Positions 52,659 through 61,764 of a stretch of DNA of 64,000 nucleotides are shown piece after piece (the first letter of the stretch is position 1; each line of letters begins with the position of its first letter). Location: positions 2,356,001 to 2,420,000 of the forward strand of contig OZ220686.1 of NCBI GenBank assembly GCA_965116435.1, read 5' to 3'. This stretch comes from VXPQ01 sp965116435 (lineage in GTDB: Bacteria > Bacteroidota > Rhodothermia > Rhodothermales > VXPQ01). A program made the translations under genes and the position numbers. Below the pieces are notes generated by a model. That model did no database searches. It was not told where the DNA came from and saw only the letters and a program-made list of their open reading frames with translations.

Positions 52659-54755
52659 ATGGCCCAGATAAAGACGATATCTCTTGAGAAAACCCGCAAT
52701 ATTGGCATCATGGCCCATATTGACGCGGGGAAAACCACCACGACGGAGCGCATCCTGTTCTATACGGGACGGCTTCATCGCATGGGCGAGGTGCATGAGG
52801 GCGGCGCCACCATGGACTGGATGGATCAGGAGAAGGAGCGCGGCATTACGATCACCAGTGCGGCGACCACCTGTTTCTGGAAGGATCACCGCATTAATAT
52901 TATAGACACCCCGGGCCATGTGGATTTCACCGTCGAAGTGGAGCGCTCGCTGCGCGTACTGGACGGAGCCATTGCGCTGTTCTGCGCCGTAGGGGGCGTG
53001 GAGCCGCAGTCCGAGACGGTATGGCGCCAGGCGAACAAGTACGGCGTGCCGCGCATCGCCTTTATCAACAAGATGGATCGTACGGGGGCCGATTTCGAGA
53101 ATGCCGTGCAGATGATGCGCGACCGGCTCAAGGCGCACCCGATTCCGGTGCAGATACCTATTGGCGCCGGGGATATGTTTCGGGGCGTTATCGATCTGAT
53201 CGAGGACAAGGCCATCGTTTGGCACGACGAAACGCAGGGAGCCACCTGGGACGAGATTGATGTGCCTGCGGACCTTCGGAAGGAAGCGCGGCACTGGCGC
53301 ATTCATCTTCTGGAAGCGATTGCGGAGCACAACGATGCGTTGTTGATGAAGTACCTCGAAGGCGAGGAAATCACGCCGCAGGAGATCAGGACGGCGGTGC
53401 GCGCAGCCACCCTGAACATCGATATTACGCCGGTCTTTTGCGGTTCGGCGTTCAAAAACAAGGGCGTTCAGCGTTTGCTGGACGGCGCAATTGATTATTT
53501 GCCGGGGCCGGCGGACATTCCGGCCGTGTCCGGCATGCATCCGAAGACCGGCGATGCGGTGGACCGCAATCCCGATCCGTCCGCCCCGTTCAGCGCCATT
53601 GCGTTCAAGATCGCCACGGATCCCTACGTCGGGAAGCTGACCTTTTTCCGTGTGTACAGCGGGACGCTCAACAAGGGTTCGCAGATTCTGAACGGTTCTT
53701 CGCAGCAAAAAGAACGCGTCGGGCGCATTCTCTTTATGCATGCGAACCACCGGGAAGACGTCGAGGGCGTGGTCGCCGGAGATATTGCGGCGGCGGTCGG
53801 GCTCAAGAAAATCCGGACGGGAGACACCTTGTGCGATACGGGACACCCGGTGGTGCTGGAGCACATGGAGTTCCCGGAACCTGTCATTCGCATTGCCATC
53901 GAGCCGAAAACCAAGGCGGACGGCGACAAGATGTCGCAGGGCCTGATGAAATTATCCGAGGAGGATCCGACCTTCCTGGTCCGCACCGACGAAGAAACGG
54001 GCCAGACGATCATCGCCGGGATGGGCGAGTTGCATCTTGAAATTATCGTAGACCGTTTGCGGCGCGAATTTCAGGTGGCGGCGAACGTAGGGCGTCCCCA
54101 GGTGGCGTACCGCGAGGCCATCACGGCGGTCTGGGACGAGCGGTACACGCACAAAAAGCAGACCGGGGGCCGCGGGCAGTTTGCCGAGGTCTATATTGAG
54201 TTTACGCCCACCGAGAGCGGCGTCGGCTTCGAGTTTGTCGATGAAGTCAAGGGGGGCAATATTCCGAGGGAGTATATCTCCTCGGTGGAGAAGGGAATCA
54301 AGGCGGCCATGCTGCAAGGTCCGCTGGCCGGATATCCCATCGAAGGAGTCCGGGCCCGTCTCTACGACGGAAAGCACCACGATGTGGATTCCGACCAGAA
54401 CGCGTTCGAGATTGCAGGCCGGATGGCCTTTCGCCACGCGGCCCGGCGCGCCTCCCCCGTCATGATGGAACCCATCATGCAGGTGGAGGTGATTACGCCC
54501 GAGGAATACATGGGCGATGTGATCGGCGACCTGAACAGCCGCCGGGGCCGCATCGAAAGCATGGTTCCGCGCCAGGATGCGCAAGGCATCACGGCGTCCG
54601 TTCCGCTGTCGGAGATGTTCGGGTATTCCACCGACCTTCGATCCATTACGCAAGGGCGGGCCATCTACACGATGCAATTCGACCATTACGAACAGGCCCC
54701 GAAGAGCATCGTCGAGGAGATTGTTTCGTCCAGCGCCGACGCCGTTGCGGCATAG
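52659..54755 (+). CDS. fusA: Translation elongation factor G
   Basis: From ATG 52659 (MAQIKTISLEK) the GTPase is 698 residues, the normal length. It has G1 AHIDAGKTTT, switch II DTPGHVDFTVEVERSLRVLD, NKMDRTGADF (G4) and domain IV-V blocks (TGGRGQFAEVYIEF, SVEKGIKAAMLQGPLAGYPI, EPIMQVEVITPEEYMGDVIG). It drives translocation and ribosome recycling. A frame from 52602 adds 19 residues unlike the family and is rejected as start. Only one fusA copy is visible, in the str operon. Confidence 0.97.
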   Translation: MAQIKTISLEKTRNIGIMAHIDAGKTTTTERILFYTGRLHRMGEVHEGGATMDWMDQEKERGITITSAATTCFWKDHRINIIDTPGHVDFTVEVERSLRVLDGAIALFCAVGGVEPQSETVWRQANKYGVPRIAFINKMDRTGADFENAVQMMRDRLKAHPIPVQIPIGAGDMFRGVIDLIEDKAIVWHDETQGATWDEIDVPADLRKEARHWRIHLLEAIAEHNDALLMKYLEGEEITPQEIRTAVRAATLNIDITPVFCGSAFKNKGVQRLLDGAIDYLPGPADIPAVSGMHPKTGDAVDRNPDPSAPFSAIAFKIATDPYVGKLTFFRVYSGTLNKGSQILNGSSQQKERVGRILFMHANHREDVEGVVAGDIAAAVGLKKIRTGDTLCDTGHPVVLEHMEFPEPVIRIAIEPKTKADGDKMSQGLMKLSEEDPTFLVRTDEETGQTIIAGMGELHLEIIVDRLRREFQVAANVGRPQVAYREAITAVWDERYTHKKQTGGRGQFAEVYIEFTPTESGVGFEFVDEVKGGNIPREYISSVEKGIKAAMLQGPLAGYPIEGVRARLYDGKHHDVDSDQNAFEIAGRMAFRHAARRASPVMMEPIMQVEVITPEEYMGDVIGDLNSRRGRIESMVPRQDAQGITASVPLSEMFGYSTDLRSITQGRAIYTMQFDHYEQAPKSIVEEIVSSSADAVAA

Positions 54756-54825
54756 CCGCCGGCCAGGCAACTTTCACTGAAACCGTTTTAACCGAACACC
54801 TTATCGCCCAACAGAGCATTCAGTC

Positions 54826-56022
54826 ATGGCAAAGGAAACTTTTGAGCGCAGTAAGCCTCACGTGAACATAGGCACGATCGGACACGTGGATCACGGAAAG
54901 ACTACGCTGACGGCAGCGATTACGCAGGTTCTGAACCGTCGCGTGGAAGATCCGGCGAACGCCATTCGTTCGTTTGATTCTATCGACAATGCCCCCGAAG
55001 AGCGCGAACGCGGCATTACGATCGCTACGGCGCATGTGGAATACGCAACGGATGCACGCCATTACGCCCATGTGGACTGTCCGGGGCACGCCGACTATGT
55101 CAAGAACATGGTGACGGGCGCAGCCCAGATGGACGGCGCGATTCTCGTCGTGGCGGCCACCGACGGACCCATGCCGCAAACCCGGGAGCACATCCTGCTT
55201 GCCCGTCAGGTGGGCGTTCCCTACATCGTGGTGTTTTTGAACAAGGTAGACCTGGTCGACGACGAGGAATTGCTGGAACTCGTGGACATGGAAGTGCGCG
55301 AGCTGCTGGATACGTACGAATTCCCCGGCGACGATACGCCGATTATCCCAGGCTCCGCCCTCGGCGCCCTGAACGGCGAAACGGACTGGGAAGACAAGGT
55401 GATGGAGTTGATGAGCGCCGTGGATACCTACATTCCGACGCCTGTCCGCGAGATGGACAAGCCGTTCCTGATGCCGGTAGAAGACATCTTCTCGATTACG
55501 GGCCGCGGCACGGTCGCCACGGGGCGGATCGAGCGGGGCGTTATCAATGTGGGCAACCCGGTGGAGATTCTCGGCATGCAGGAAGAGAAACTCACGTCCA
55601 CGGTGACCGGCGTAGAGATGTTCAGGAAACTGCTCGATTCCGGCCAGGCCGGAGATAACGTGGGCTTGTTGCTTCGCGGCATCGGCAAGGAAGAGATCGA
55701 GCGCGGGATGGTGATTTGCAAGCCGGGCTCCATTAAGCCCCACCGCCATTTCGAATGCGAGGTGTACGTGTTGTCCAAAGAGGAAGGAGGGCGTCACACG
55801 CCGTTTTTCAAGGGCTACCGTCCGCAGTTCTACTTCCGCACCACGGACGTGACCGGCGATATCGAACTGCCCGAGGGCGTGGAGATGGTCATGCCGGGCG
55901 ACAATACGCAGTTTGAAGTGAAGCTGATTCAGCCGGTGGCGATGGAGGAAGGATTGCGGTTCGCAATTCGCGAGGGCGGCCGTACGGTGGGCGCCGGCGT
56001 GGTGTCGAAGATACTGGATTAG
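54826..56022 (+). CDS. tuf: Translation elongation factor Tu
   Basis: The 398-residue GTPase brings aminoacyl-tRNA to the ribosome. It has GHVDHGKTTLTAAIT, DCPGHADYVKNMVTGAAQMD, NKVDLVDDEELL, SALGALNG in place of the usual SALKALEG, RGTVATGRIERGVI and the domain III end FAIREGGRTVGAGVVSKILD. It follows fusA after a 70-base gap, as expected in the str cluster. Confidence 0.97.
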   Translation: MAKETFERSKPHVNIGTIGHVDHGKTTLTAAITQVLNRRVEDPANAIRSFDSIDNAPEERERGITIATAHVEYATDARHYAHVDCPGHADYVKNMVTGAAQMDGAILVVAATDGPMPQTREHILLARQVGVPYIVVFLNKVDLVDDEELLELVDMEVRELLDTYEFPGDDTPIIPGSALGALNGETDWEDKVMELMSAVDTYIPTPVREMDKPFLMPVEDIFSITGRGTVATGRIERGVINVGNPVEILGMQEEKLTSTVTGVEMFRKLLDSGQAGDNVGLLLRGIGKEEIERGMVICKPGSIKPHRHFECEVYVLSKEEGGRHTPFFKGYRPQFYFRTTDVTGDIELPEGVEMVMPGDNTQFEVKLIQPVAMEEGLRFAIREGGRTVGAGVVSKILD

Positions 56023-56089
56023 GAGGCACGGGATATTTCTGCCGCGCTGCTGGCGAAAACGCGGGCGGCGGGGACGACAAACAAGGATT

Positions 56090-56401
56090 ATGGCGCTAAA
56101 TCAGAAAATTCGCATCAAGCTCAGATCGTACGATCATCGACTGATCGACAAGAGCGCAAGCAAGATACTCCGTACGGTGAAGTCCACCGGCGCCGTGGTA
56201 AGCGGCCCGATTCCGCTTCCCGTGAAACGGTCGGTATATACGGTGCTGCGCAGTCCGCATGTGGACAAGAAAAGTCGAGAGCAATTCGAGACGCGAAGCC
56301 ACGTGCGCCTGATCGATATCCTGTCCACCAGCAGCAAAACGGTGGACGCGCTTATGAAGCTGGAGCTTCCGAGCGGCGTCGATGTGTCAATCAAGGTGTG
56401 A
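56090..56401 (+). CDS. rpsJ: 30S ribosomal protein S10
   Basis: The 103-residue protein starts the S10 operon: QKIRIKLRSYDHRLIDKSAS, GAVVSGPIPLPVKRSVYTVL, RSPHVDKKSREQFETRSHVR and LMKLELPSGVDVSIKV. It binds the small-subunit head and is also the NusE antitermination factor. It is 67 bases downstream of tuf, and the next gene is an unexpected lipoprotein rather than rplC. Confidence 0.97.
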   Translation: MALNQKIRIKLRSYDHRLIDKSASKILRTVKSTGAVVSGPIPLPVKRSVYTVLRSPHVDKKSREQFETRSHVRLIDILSTSSKTVDALMKLELPSGVDVSIKV

Positions 56402-56431
56402 CGTCGCTTGAAGATCGTCAAAATCGTCGAT

Positions 56432-56923
56432 ATGAGACCCATGATGCGCAGATATCTCTCCATAGCCGGTGTACTGGCCTTGCTGGCGTTGCCGTCGTGG
56501 CTGTCCGCCGGGTGCGATTCGAACGACGACGACGGGCCTACCGATGCGGAACGGTTCGTCGGGACCTGGGTGGCTACCGGCATTGAGGACAGCGCAGGAG
56601 ATCAGTCGGCGGAATTCGTTGCGCTGGTGAACAGCCTGGTCGCCGTGATGGAAGCGGGGGACACCCCTGCCTTTGAGCTTACGGTGGATTACAAGGACGA
56701 TTCGGGCCGCCCGGACTTGGAGCTTGCCGGAACGTATGCGGTGGACGACGGACCGCGCCACCTTACGTTGACGATTAACACGGGCGCCAACTTGCCGTTC
56801 ACGTATGTGTTTCAGAGCGACTCGCAGGTTGCGCTTTCGGCGCCGGCGGCGCTTGTGAACCCGGTTTTCAACCCGACTACGCCCTACGAGGGCACGGTCA
56901 CGGTGAATATTCAAAAACAGTAG
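56432..56923 (+). CDS. Small lipoprotein embedded in the S10 ribosomal operon
   Basis: From ATG 56432 the 163-residue product has a textbook lipoprotein signal: basic start MRPMMRRYLS, hydrophobic IAGVLALLALPSW and lipobox LSAGC followed by DSNDDDG. The mature domain begins FVGTWVATGIEDSAG and continues as beta-rich sequence (AFELTVDYKDDSG, LELAGTYAVDDG, HLTLTINTGANLPFTYVFQS), suggestive of a small lipocalin-like beta-barrel; this is inference. It fits tightly between rpsJ (30 bases before) and rplC (ATG five bases after its stop), so it is co-transcribed with ribosomal genes. The TTG at 56408 gives an alternative longer start. No function is known to me. Confidence 0.75.
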   Translation: MRPMMRRYLSIAGVLALLALPSWLSAGCDSNDDDGPTDAERFVGTWVATGIEDSAGDQSAEFVALVNSLVAVMEAGDTPAFELTVDYKDDSGRPDLELAGTYAVDDGPRHLTLTINTGANLPFTYVFQSDSQVALSAPAALVNPVFNPTTPYEGTVTVNIQKQ

Positions 56924-56927
56924 CGAC

Positions 56928-57563
56928 ATGGGCGCGTTGATCGGCAAAAAAGTGGGCATGACCAATGTGTTCGACGAGATGGGGAATAACATTCCCTGTA
57001 CGCTCGTCGAAGTGACGCCGAATGTGGTCACCCAGGTGAAGTCCGCCGAGGGGCCGGATGGGTACGACGCCGTGCAGCTTGCGGCGTTTGCGTGCAAGCC
57101 CTCCCGAACCACGCGGGCCCGGCAAGGTCATTACGAGCAGGCCGGAACCTCGCCGAAGAAAAAGTCGGTCGAATTTCGCCGCGAGTTTGCGGGGCATGCG
57201 CTGTCGCTTGGGGACGAAATCGCCGTGAGCGATGTGTTCGAAGAGGGGGACATCGTGGATGTCGTGGGTATTTCCAAGGGGAAAGGTTTCCAGGGCGTGG
57301 TGCGGCGACACGGGTTCAAGGGCGTGGGTTCGCGTACGCACGGCCAGCACAATCGGGAGCGCGCGCCCGGGTCTATCGGCGCATCTTCCGATCCTTCCCG
57401 GGTATTTCCCGGCATGAAGATGGGAGGGCGCATGGGGAATGCACGCACGACCGTGCAGAACCTCGAAGTGGTTCGGGTGCTGGGCGAAAAGCATGCGCTT
57501 TTGCTGAAGGGCGCCGTGCCGGGTCCCAGGGGAGGCGTCGTCACCGTTCACAAAAAGCAATAA
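56928..57563 (+). CDS. rplC: 50S ribosomal protein L3
   Basis: The 211-residue protein binds near the peptidyl-transferase centre. It has ALIGKKVGMTNVFDEMGNNI, SVTP-like EVTPNVVTQVK, KGFQGVVRRHGFKGVGSRTH, RAPGSIGASSDPSRVFPGMK and the end LLKGAVPGPRGGVVTVHKKQ. The ATG begins five bases after the lipoprotein stop, indicating translational linkage with it. Confidence 0.97.
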   Translation: MGALIGKKVGMTNVFDEMGNNIPCTLVEVTPNVVTQVKSAEGPDGYDAVQLAAFACKPSRTTRARQGHYEQAGTSPKKKSVEFRREFAGHALSLGDEIAVSDVFEEGDIVDVVGISKGKGFQGVVRRHGFKGVGSRTHGQHNRERAPGSIGASSDPSRVFPGMKMGGRMGNARTTVQNLEVVRVLGEKHALLLKGAVPGPRGGVVTVHKKQ

Positions 57564-57636
57564 AAATCCACTACGCGTTTTGTGCGGGCTGCGTATCCCG
57601 CGAAAACGCACAGGTTCGAACACATTCGGATGCTTT

Positions 57637-58284
57637 ATGAATGTTAAGGTTTTCGGTTCTGACGGGAGCGCCACGGAGCGCGAGGCGCCGCTGGCTCCCT
57701 CGGTGTTCGCCATTGCGCCCAACGACCATGTGATCTGGCTGGATGTGCGGAGAATACAGGCCCGCGCACGGCAGGGAACGCATAAAGCGAAGGAGCGCGG
57801 CGAGGTGCGGGGGAGCACGCGGAAACTGTATCGCCAGAAAGGGACGGGCCATGCGCGCGCGGGCGCCGTTACGTCGCCGATTCGTCGGGGCGGCGGGACG
57901 TTTTTCGGGCCGCGTCCCCGGCAGTACCGTTTCAAGATGAATGCAAAGGCAAGTCGCCTTGCCCGCCGATCTGCGCTGAGCTACAAGGCGAAGAACGATG
58001 CATTGCGCATCGTGGGCGATTTGCAGTACGAGCAGCCCAGCGTCCGCAAGCTGGCCGATTTACTGGAGACCATGGGCCTCGCCGGCGACAAGGTGCTTGT
58101 GCTTACGGAAACGCATAGCCCGGCGGTGTATCGCTCGAGCAGCAATCTGCCGCGCGTCCGGGTCAAGGAAGCCCGGCATGTTTCTACGCTCGACATTCTC
58201 AATGCGGATGTGGTTGTCCTTGAGGAGGGCGCCTTGACGCTGCTGACCCGGCTACTGGGTTCCAGCGAAAACGCTACGGCCTGA
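57637..58284 (+). CDS. rplD: 50S ribosomal protein L4
   Basis: From ATG 57637 the 215-residue protein lines the peptide exit tunnel. It has the conserved loop QGTHKAKERGEVRGSTRKLY, QKGTGHARAGAVTSPIRRGG, FGPRPRQYRFKMNAKASRLA and the end TLDILNADVVVLEEGALTLL. The frame upstream of 57637 (including Cys-rich residues) is not conserved. It sits between rplC and rplW as usual. Confidence 0.96.
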   Translation: MNVKVFGSDGSATEREAPLAPSVFAIAPNDHVIWLDVRRIQARARQGTHKAKERGEVRGSTRKLYRQKGTGHARAGAVTSPIRRGGGTFFGPRPRQYRFKMNAKASRLARRSALSYKAKNDALRIVGDLQYEQPSVRKLADLLETMGLAGDKVLVLTETHSPAVYRSSSNLPRVRVKEARHVSTLDILNADVVVLEEGALTLLTRLLGSSENATA

Positions 58285-58318
58285 GCCGCGGCGCTGCAAA
58301 CGAATCGAAAAGATCGCC

Positions 58319-58618
58319 ATGCGTAACGACATACTCATCCAGCCGATGGTTACCGAGAAGCTGACAAAGCTGATGGAAGGGAACCATTATGCCTTCGAGG
58401 TGCGGCTGGACGCCAACAAGGTTGAAATCAGGAAAGCCGTAGAGGAGCGCTATCCCTCCGTTTCGATCAAAAAAGTTCGCACCTGTATCATCCGGGGCAA
58501 GAAGCGCAATCAACGCACCCGACGCGGCGTCGTGCAGGGACGCACTGCGCGCCGCAAACGGGCGATTATCACGCTCCACCCGGACTCCGAGCCGATCGAC
58601 TTCTTCGAACAGGTTTAA
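58319..58618 (+). CDS. rplW: 50S ribosomal protein L23
   Basis: The 99-residue protein sits at the tunnel exit and docks trigger factor and SRP. Family blocks: DILIQPMVTEKLTKLMEGNH, YAFEVRLDANKVEIRKAVEE and YPSVSIKKVRTCIIRGKKRN. Length and position between rplD and rplB are standard. Confidence 0.95.
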   Translation: MRNDILIQPMVTEKLTKLMEGNHYAFEVRLDANKVEIRKAVEERYPSVSIKKVRTCIIRGKKRNQRTRRGVVQGRTARRKRAIITLHPDSEPIDFFEQV

Positions 58619-58645
58619 TACTCCCCGAAAGGATCGCGCATAGCC

Positions 58646-59470
58646 ATGGCCATCAGGAAAGTAAAACCGACGTCCAACGCCCGGCGGCAATATACGCTCG
58701 ATGCGTTCGACGACATTACGTCGTCGAAGCCCGAGAAAAAGTTGCTGGCTCCGTTGAAGCACAAGGCCGGACGCAATAACACGGGGCGGATTACCACGCG
58801 CCACCAGGGCGGAGGCCACAAGCGCCGGTATCGCATTATCGATTTCAAGCGCAACAAGCAGGGCATTCCGGCGCAGGTGGCTACGATCGAGTACGATCCG
58901 AATCGTTCGGCCCGCATTGCATTGCTGGCCTATGCCGACGGCGAAAAACGCTATATTATCGCCCCCGATGGGGTGAAGGTGGGCATGACGCTTCAGAGCG
59001 GGCCGGATGCGCCCCCCGAACCAGGAAACTGCCTTCCGTTGTCTGGCATTCCCCTCGGCACGCAAGTGCATGCGATCGAGATGCGCCCCGGCAAGGGCGC
59101 GCAACTGGCTCGTTCGGCCGGCGCCAGCGCGCAGCTTATGGCCCGCGAAGGGAAATACGCCACGCTCAAACTGCCTTCGGGCGAGACGCGCCTTGTTCCT
59201 GCGGCGTGCATGGCGACCATTGGCGTGGCGAGCAATATGGATCATATGAACATCGATTTCGGGAAAGCCGGACGCAAGCGGTGGCTTGGCGTCCGCCCCA
59301 AGACGCGCGGCGTGGCGATGAACCCCATCGACCACCCGATGGGCGGCGGGGAAGGCAAGGCGTCCGGCGGGCTTCCGCGTTCTCCGAGCGGCGTCCCGGC
59401 CAAGGGGTACAAGACACGCAAGAAAAACAAGCAATCCGACAAGTACATTGTCCGGCGGCGAGGCCGATAG
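58646..59470 (+). CDS. rplB: 50S ribosomal protein L2
   Basis: The 274-residue protein binds 23S rRNA near the peptidyl-transferase centre. It has AGRNNTGRITTRHQGGGHKR, the RYRIIDFKRNK segment, GTQVHAIEMRPGKGAQLARS, AGASAQLMAREGKYATLKLP and the C-terminal VAMNPIDHPMGGGEGKASGG with the conserved His. Full length; standard position. Confidence 0.97.
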   Translation: MAIRKVKPTSNARRQYTLDAFDDITSSKPEKKLLAPLKHKAGRNNTGRITTRHQGGGHKRRYRIIDFKRNKQGIPAQVATIEYDPNRSARIALLAYADGEKRYIIAPDGVKVGMTLQSGPDAPPEPGNCLPLSGIPLGTQVHAIEMRPGKGAQLARSAGASAQLMAREGKYATLKLPSGETRLVPAACMATIGVASNMDHMNIDFGKAGRKRWLGVRPKTRGVAMNPIDHPMGGGEGKASGGLPRSPSGVPAKGYKTRKKNKQSDKYIVRRRGR

Positions 59471-59518
59471 GCGCTGTTTCGCGCCCGGCCGCTTTCGGAG
59501 AGAGCAGATTACAGAAAC

Positions 59519-59800
59519 ATGGCACGTTCGTTACGCAAAGGACCTTACGTTCACTTCAAGCTGCAACGCAAGGTGGACGCCCTGAACAAGAATAATTCCA
59601 AAAAGGTGGTCAAGACCTGGAGTCGGGATTCCATGATTACCCCGGAATTCGTGGGGCATACCTTTGCCGTGCACAACGGGAAGCAATTTATTCCGGTCTA
59701 TGTGACGGAAAACATGGTGGGCCACAAGTTGGGCGAATTTTCCCCCACGCGTTCTTTCCGAGGGCACGCCGGGAAGAACGTAGACAAGCGCAAACGATAA
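59519..59800 (+). CDS. rpsS: 30S ribosomal protein S19
   Basis: The 93-residue protein of the small-subunit head has ARSLRKGPYVHFKLQRKVDA, TWSRDSMITPEFVGHTFAVH, NGKQFIPVYVTENMVGHKLG and EFSPTRSFRGHAGKNVDKRK. It follows rplB after 48 bases. Confidence 0.96.
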   Translation: MARSLRKGPYVHFKLQRKVDALNKNNSKKVVKTWSRDSMITPEFVGHTFAVHNGKQFIPVYVTENMVGHKLGEFSPTRSFRGHAGKNVDKRKR

Positions 59801-59860
59801 CCACGCAAGCCGCGCTCTTGCCTGCCGCCGCGCAGGATGCATCGAGACGCACGACGATTT

Positions 59861-60247
59861 ATGGAAGCACGCGCCATCAGAAAGCACATTCGCAGTTCGC
59901 CTCGCAAGATGCGTACGGTGATCAACCTTGTTCGCGGCAAGACGGTTGCGGATGCGCTCAGCATTCTGCACTATCAGCCGCACCGGATAACCCGGCCGGT
60001 CGAACTGACGATTCAGTCCGCCGTGTACAACCTGATGGACAAAAACCCGGACGACCGGTTCGAAGAGAACGACCTGGTGGTCAAGGAGATACGGGCGGAC
60101 GAAGGGTTGCGCATGAAACGTTTTCGTCCAGTGTCTCGCGGACGCGCGCACCCCATACTCAAACGTTCGTGCCATCTGACCGTGGTGGTGGCGACCGCGG
60201 GCGACGCCGATCCGGGCGATCCGAGCGAGCCGGACGACGACGCATGA
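59861..60247 (+). CDS. rplV: 50S ribosomal protein L22
   Basis: From ATG 59861 (MEARAIRKHIRSSPRKM) the 128-residue protein lines the exit tunnel with its hairpin (RMKRFRPVSRGRAHPILKRS). The block VINLVRGKTVADALSILHYQ is typical. An in-frame ATG at 59837 would add eight Arg-rich residues that are not conserved. It has an acidic tail (DADPGDPSEPDDDA), unusual for a basic ribosomal protein. Confidence 0.95.
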   Translation: MEARAIRKHIRSSPRKMRTVINLVRGKTVADALSILHYQPHRITRPVELTIQSAVYNLMDKNPDDRFEENDLVVKEIRADEGLRMKRFRPVSRGRAHPILKRSCHLTVVVATAGDADPGDPSEPDDDA

Positions 60248-60295
60248 AGCGCATCGATAACCCCACGAACATGACACGCTAAAAAGAGAAAAGCT

Positions 60296-61039
60296 TTGGG
60301 TCAGAAAACACATCCGGTCGGATTTCGGTTAGGCGTCATTCGCGGTTGGGATTCCAACTGGTACGCCACGCGGGATTTGCCAGGAAAACTTGTTGAGGAC
60401 GAAGAAATTCGACGGTATCTTGCGACGCGCCTGCGTCGTGCGGGATTAAGCCGTTGCGTCATCGAGCGCACGCTGAAAAGCGTGGTGCTGACGCTGCATA
60501 CGAGCCGTCCCGGCGTGGTCATTGGTCGCAGCGGCAGCGAGGTGGAGAAGCTCCGCGAGGAGATCAGGAAGCTGACGAACAAGGAGGACATTCGGATAAA
60601 CATCAACGAAATAAAGCGGCCTGAGCTGGACGCCGAGCTGGTTGCCCAGAATGTGGCGCAGCAGCTGGAGGGGCGCATTTCGTTTCGTCGGGCCATGAAG
60701 CAGGCGGTTACGTCGGCCATCCGCATGGGCGCGGAAGGCATTCGCATCCGTGTTTCGGGACGTTTGGGCGGCGCGGAGATGGGCCGCACCGAGCAGTATC
60801 TCGAAGGGCGCGTGCCGCTGCACACGATCCGCGCCGACATCGACTTTGCCCAGGCTACGTCCCACACGATTTATGGCTCTATCGGCGTGAAAGTATGGAT
60901 ATACCGGGGCGAAATTCTTGGTCAGCCCGACCTGAGTCCAAATATCCAGGCGCAGCGGCAGCAGATGCAGCAGCAGTCTCAGCCGCCGGCCCGCAAGCGC
61001 CGTGGGCGCCGGGGCCGAAACGCCGATTCGTCGTCCTGA
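60296..61039 (+). CDS. rpsC: 30S ribosomal protein S3
   Basis: The 247-residue protein forms part of the mRNA entry site. It has GQKTHPVGFRLGVIRGWDSN, the KH-domain loop VVIGRSGSEVEKLREEIRKL, AQNVAQQLEGRISFRRAMKQ and GAEGIRIRVSGRLGGAEMGR. The only start that fits is TTG at 60296 (TTG GGT CAG AAA), rare for a ribosomal gene. A Gln-rich and Arg-rich tail (QAQRQQMQQQSQPPARKRRG) extends the C-terminus. Confidence 0.96.
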   Translation: MGQKTHPVGFRLGVIRGWDSNWYATRDLPGKLVEDEEIRRYLATRLRRAGLSRCVIERTLKSVVLTLHTSRPGVVIGRSGSEVEKLREEIRKLTNKEDIRININEIKRPELDAELVAQNVAQQLEGRISFRRAMKQAVTSAIRMGAEGIRIRVSGRLGGAEMGRTEQYLEGRVPLHTIRADIDFAQATSHTIYGSIGVKVWIYRGEILGQPDLSPNIQAQRQQMQQQSQPPARKRRGRRGRNADSSS

Positions 61040-61089
61040 TCCTTTTCGCCGCCTGTTCCGTCATTAGAAATTCGAGATAGCCTGTAGCC

Positions 61090-61530
61090 ATGTTAACGCC
61101 GAAGCGGACAAAATACCGCAAGTACCAGAAAGGACGCATCAAGGGGAATGCGCACCGGGGCGCCAGCATCAATTTTGGCGATTTCGGCATCAAGGCCCTC
61201 GAGCCCGGACGCATTACCAGCCGGCAAATCGAGGCGGCCCGTATCGCCATGACGCGCCGCATGAAGCGTGTCGGGAAGGTGTGGATTCGCATTTTTCCAG
61301 ACAAGCCCATTACGAAAAAACCTGCCGAAACCCGCATGGGGAAAGGCAAAGGCTCTCCGGAATACTGGGCCGCCAATGTCAAGCCCGGTCGCATTCTGTT
61401 TGAGATTGGCGGGGGCATTTCGGAAGAATTGGCCCGGGAAGCGCTTCGGCTTGCCCGGCACAAGTTGCCGATCAAGACGAAATTTGTCTCTCGTCCGGAT
61501 TATCAACCCACGGAATCTGTCGGACGATAA
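61090..61530 (+). CDS. rplP: 50S ribosomal protein L16
   Basis: The 146-residue protein contacts A-site tRNA. Visible blocks: MLTPKRTKYRKYQKGRIKGN, INFGDFGIKALEPGRITSRQ, IEAARIAMTRRMKRVGKVWI, RIFPDKPITKKPAETRMGKG and KGSPEYWAANVKPGRILFEI. Standard length and place after rpsC. Confidence 0.97.
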   Translation: MLTPKRTKYRKYQKGRIKGNAHRGASINFGDFGIKALEPGRITSRQIEAARIAMTRRMKRVGKVWIRIFPDKPITKKPAETRMGKGKGSPEYWAANVKPGRILFEIGGGISEELAREALRLARHKLPIKTKFVSRPDYQPTESVGR

Positions 61531-61550
61531 CGATTACATCGGAACGCGCC

Positions 61551-61748
61551 ATGTTGAAGCCCAGCGAAATTCGCGAACTCGGCCAGGAGGAGGTCCGGAA
61601 ACGCATCGACGAGGAAGAGGACCAGCTGCGCAGGCTGCATTTTCAGCATGCCATTGCGCAGATTGAAAATCCCACGTTGCTGCGTCGCAAGCGGCGCCTC
61701 GTTGCGCGGCTGAGAACCATCCTTCGCGAGCAGGAAAACGAAGTTTGA
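61551..61748 (+). CDS. rpmC: 50S ribosomal protein L29
   Basis: The 65-residue helical protein near the exit tunnel has LKPSEIRELGQEEVRKRIDE, EEDQLRRLHFQHAIAQIENP and RRKRRLVARLRTILREQENE. It is 20 bases after rplP and 16 before rpsQ. Confidence 0.94.
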   Translation: MLKPSEIRELGQEEVRKRIDEEEDQLRRLHFQHAIAQIENPTLLRRKRRLVARLRTILREQENEV

Positions 61749-61764
61749 ACCGGAAGAAAAGACG

